Assembly (NCBI GenBank): GCA_037976565.1
Contig: CP137666.1
Location: 57,344,740 to 57,408,739, forward strand
DNA from: Mesocentrotus franciscanus
Lineage: Eukaryota > Echinodermata > Echinoidea > Camarodonta > Strongylocentrotidae
DNA: 64,000 nt
Direction of reading: 5' to 3'
In this document: positions 60,250 to 64,000 of the stretch, piece by piece
How the letters are laid out: the number at the start of each line of letters is the position of its first letter
How positions within the stretch are numbered: position 1 is the stretch's first letter
Position numbers and translations under genes: made by a program
Notes under the pieces: generated by a model
Told to the model about the DNA's origin: nothing
Database searches by the model: none
Seen by the model: only the letters and a program-made list of their open reading frames with translations

Positions 60250-62400
60250 ACTACGCATACGATTAAATTTTAGGCTTACTAGAGACATGGGAAGGAAAAG
60301 ATATATTGCTATTCACCTTTTTTCGTCTTTTCCCTTTTAGTGTGATGACATGCCGTAGATATTAACCCCAGGGTGATACCCGGATTTTCTAGATGGGAAT
60401 CTTTCTTAAGCCGATTTTAGATACAGGGAACGGGGGCAAACCTTTCGATCGCCCTTTAGAAATGCGGAAATATTTATTCCTCCCAGAAAATGGCAAGTCA
60501 GTCCTCATGATTCCTCAAAGTTGCTGAGCTATGCATCCATAATTGTCCTCTGTTATTATCATGTAGATTGGACTTATGCCATACGTCGAAACAATCAAAA
60601 AAATGTCGTCTTTGCAACAAAAACTCGGGGTGATATTGTACTCGATATCTTGACGTTTCTTTCTTGAGCAATCGCTTTCTCGTCATCGGTGTATGATCCT
60701 GAAGTAGTTCATATTTTCCGCGGGCTCAGATCAGAGTGTGAGAGTTTCGCATGTACTAGTGAAAAAGGGGGTTCATTTCAACTTATCAACATGGTTTATA
60801 TAAGGCTTTTAAGACAATTTTACCAGGGGGCAAGTAATTCCAGTCCTATACATATCAAGTTTCAAATCATGGATTTATACTGCCGCAATTAAAATTTCCG
60901 GTAACCTAAGATCGTTAAGAGTAGAAGACGTATTGATATCAGTCTTGCCGTCATGAAAATAATGTTATACCAAGGCACCTCGTCTGTTTGGTAATTAGCG
61001 ACAACGAGGCGCAACTACAAGGCTTCATCTAATGTTGAACATATATATATATATATACATACATTTCGAATAAATGGCGGAGCGTGTGAGACGAAGGCTG
61101 TAATGAATATGCAATATTTGAATATATTTATATTAGGCTTGTGAGTGACGTGGTAGATATTGATGGCGTGAGTGAAACCACAGGTTTATGCTAATCGATC
61201 TCTAAATGTTAAACCTTTATTATTCCTTACCAATATCTTTTCATTCGTGTTGGAAATTAGGGAGTAAATGACTTAATATAACTCTATAATTGCCCTTCAT
61301 GTAACGAAGCAAAACATGCAGGCGAGAAACTGACAAACAAAAACAGATCATTACGTTCGAGAATCAACCCAAAATAGTTTTAAGAAGTCATAATGTCCAT
61401 TGCAGGGTAGGAAAAAATGCCAATCAACCCCACCCTAACAGCAATTCTTCTAGTTTACATACTGTTTCATATTCCACGTATACAAGAATGAACTCTTTCA
61501 GTATATCAGTGGAACTGTCTAATACAACTTTATAAAATGATGAAAAAATGGCCGAATGATTTTAATGTCTCATCCACTTATACTGCGTGAGAAGAGAGGA
61601 AACGAGAAAGGGAAAGCCAAAGCAACAAAATATATTTATGAATCGGTTTACTTTCATGCATTCGCTGGCCTACAAAGAACTTTCAGCTTTTAATAAAATA
61701 CTGTGCCATACTGCCAACGAAGCTACTGAAAATTCATCAAAGCACATCTAAGAATCACCTTTTCTGGCACATTCGTCAATGAAATTTTCCTCTTTTTTCC
61801 ATAAGTGATTTGATTCGGTTCTTGTGCTACCGTGGAACCAACAGCTGTTATGAATAGAAGGGGAAAAAGTGCTGAATATTGTGTTAATTCAGACATCAAC
61901 AATTCCTTCTCCTAAATATATCTCGGCCTAGACGTCCCGGTGTTCTGTCACAACCGACGTGAGCTAATATGCAAATTGGATTAGTAACAATATTCTGTGT
62001 CAACGCCAGGCGGTCATCTGTCCCAGCTGATCGTAAACTAAATTTGCTTCAGATTTAATTACCGTCCCTTGCACATCAAGAGGGACATGCCCCGCATGAT
62101 CACAAGCTGGCTCCCCCACTCACTGATCTCCTGTCACTTGACGTCCTTTCAATCGCGTTCAATGAATGAACGACAGCATTCCCCCACCAGCATCATGTTT
62201 CACGCCTTTTTCATACGCCGTTTTTTAGATGTTGAACTTTTGAATGTCAAGTCACATGTTCAAGGCCATGAGCTATTTAAATCTAATTATCAGCCAACTA
62301 GTAAATCCCTTTTGCTACCATTTATCGGAAAATGATGTAGGAACACATTAAAGTAGCTGTGTTCGTTAACTTTTTACGTCATCAATGAAATAATACAAGT
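60250..62400. other. Intergenic DNA
   Basis: No gene was recognised. An (AT)n run lies at about 61041-61058. Confidence 0.35.
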
Positions 62401-62413
62401 TGTATTATTGTGC

Positions 62414-62600
62414 AGGTGTCGTGGTACAGTGGTTCAATTCACTTGACTCTCAACGCAAGAGTTGCGGGTTCGAATCACAGCCCAGCTTTGCAATGCCTTT
62501 GGCAAGACATTCATCCACATTTTCAACTCTCATGATTGTGTAACAATAGGTATTTGTCAATTGCTGGGGTGATAATAATTGCAGAGCCACAAAGAAGGAC
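62414..62600 (+). mobile_element. tRNA-derived SINE
   Basis: The tRNA-like head is GGTGTCGTGGTACAGTGG (A box) with B box GGGTTCGAATC at about 62465-62475. It is followed by the family-specific body CCTTTGGCAAGACATTCATC and AATTGCTGGGGTGATAATAA, shared with the copies at 43.9 and 42.1 kb. The anticodon arm and acceptor stem are not those of a functional tRNA. The 3' end is uncertain. Confidence 0.7.
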
Positions 62601-64000
62601 AGCATTATTGCTGACGAGGCCTCCCTTGGGAAACAAAATGAATAATAATTTTAGTATTATTGACTTATTGTTAAACAAGACCCTTTGGGCATGGCAGTAT
62701 AGAGAACAGAAGGGAACGTACCCTTTGTACCATAGATTCACTTTTATTTAGATGAAAGTTTCTCTCCACGTGGATGAGGAGGGACAAGTTCAATCGTTTA
62801 AAACATGTACAAGTGTCCTTCATGTCAATACATAATTTTTCGAGCTTAATCATAAGCGTGGAATGCTTTCTTGCTCTGGAGTTTATCTAGAGAGAAATTA
62901 AGTGTCTTTGAGAGTTATGCAAATGCCAGATATTTCAGAATCTTTATTCAATCAACAGCCCCCTCGGCATTGCATTTTCGATTAATTGACAAATGCACTT
63001 AAAGAAAAGGGGGATGCTCATAATTCCCAAAATTTTATCCAGGCATATTATTAATGCATATCTTGCCGTTAACCACAATAGCGGCTTGATGACTGTTATT
63101 TTTTTAATATAATAACTACTCTAAAAAGTTGTCGCAACCTACTCACTTCATAAGTTTACACCTTAAATGTTACTTAACCTTTTCTTTGGTTTGATAGTTA
63201 ACTACTCTACTCAAAGTCTGCGTACACTTAGAATAAGACCCACTCACTTTTCTTCAGATTTATTTGATATTACTTGTTAAATAGCAAGAACTAACCATTC
63301 ATAATTCTTATGAACACCCTCCTGCAGTACCTGCAAACTGCAAACTTTCCCCCTTAATTGAAACATATGAAACAAATTAGTTTCTTTTAAGGTGACAATT
63401 AATGAGCATCCTGTATGACCAAGATGCAAATCACATGCGCAACTAGCGGCCAAATGTGTGTGCATGGATTTGCGCGAACATCTGTGAGAGTGCTGTGTAA
63501 TGCGCTTAGGCGCAGATAGAAATTACCGATAGCCTTGTTTTGGGGTTTCTTTTTTCCCATGTGATCAATGATAGTGATATGAATTAATGGACAACACGTC
63601 AAATTGTTACTGTTTCAAATACAAGTTGAGTAACGTGAGTCCATATGAAACAAGTTTCACTCCAGTTTCTATTTCGGTATGAGAACAGAATACTATTTTC
63701 AACTGCGTAATTATTATGTAAAATACGATTAGTAAACCTCGTAGTGTGTATGAAGATTAAAGCTTTGACTTAGAAAGTTTTTTATTAAAATCTTGTAAAT
63801 TTTAGATTAAAATGGGTAAATAGGTAAGTTTGCATGCATATTTTTTCATTATTCACTTGAATCCGAGGTTGAATAAAGCTATAAATTTCGATTGTTTTCT
63901 CGAATGATTACAACAAGGCGACTGACACCATATAAAGCAGATTACATACAAGAATTTTCGAGCAACGATGAAAAACAGCTTTTAAGAGCTAAACACATTT
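62600..64000. other. Intergenic DNA to the end of the window
   Basis: AT-rich, unique-looking sequence. No gene, RNA or repeat was recognised. Confidence 0.35.

Overview
The window looks like an AT-rich, non-coding-dominated piece of an animal nuclear genome. There are no operons or long open frames. What it holds is spliced exons with GT/AG borders, very frequent (CT)n, (GA)n and (GT)n microsatellites, tRNA-derived SINEs, a decayed LINE and several non-autonomous DNA transposons (TA or TTAA target sites). The repeat style, including a tandem block ending in a GACGGACGG-type motif, suggests a marine invertebrate deuterostome, most likely an echinoderm such as a sea urchin. That assignment is inference.

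Main gene: reading the minus strand by hand gives a small multi-exon gene running from about 20.69 kb down to about 12.53 kb. It appears to encode a secreted peptide-hormone (neuropeptide) precursor. Three coding exons (20660-20645, 19339-19055, 12801-12704) join in phase to give 132 residues: a signal peptide, then one copy of a short peptide with two cysteines (CKGRHPKLC) ending in Gly-Lys-Arg (amidation plus dibasic cleavage), then an acidic spacer and a basic/amphipathic C-terminus. A fourth, phase-neutral 105-nt exon candidate (16424-16320) would add 35 residues with a second cysteine pair. CRE-like TGACGT motifs and a CpG-rich stretch lie upstream, and AATAAA lies downstream. I cannot assign the peptide to a known family with confidence.

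Mobile and repetitive DNA: (1) 1683-2680, two tandem copies of a foldback element built almost wholly of a 17-bp palindrome. (2) 24865-25376, a TTAAAGGTA-ended MITE. (3) about 25860-27260, a decayed non-LTR retrotransposon on the minus strand with its YVDD motif still readable. (4) 27754-28510, a piggyBac-like MITE with intact TTAA duplications. (5) tRNA-derived SINEs at 42.1, 43.9 and 62.4 kb. (6) 48.6-49.1 kb, a diverged tandem repeat. (7) 53776-54989, a TA-flanked Tc1/mariner-like foldback element carrying a nested small element. (8) 58155-58629, a foldback element whose right arm has serial hairpins with paired base changes and a hammerhead-like core. Homopyrimidine or homopurine tracts occur at 8.9-9.4, 33.3 and 34.2 kb.

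The rest is unique-looking intergenic or intronic sequence. Two weak exon candidates on the plus strand (40952-41066 and 45338-45428) may mark a second gene whose other exons I could not find. No CRISPR array, bacterial gene, rRNA or convincing functional tRNA gene was seen.
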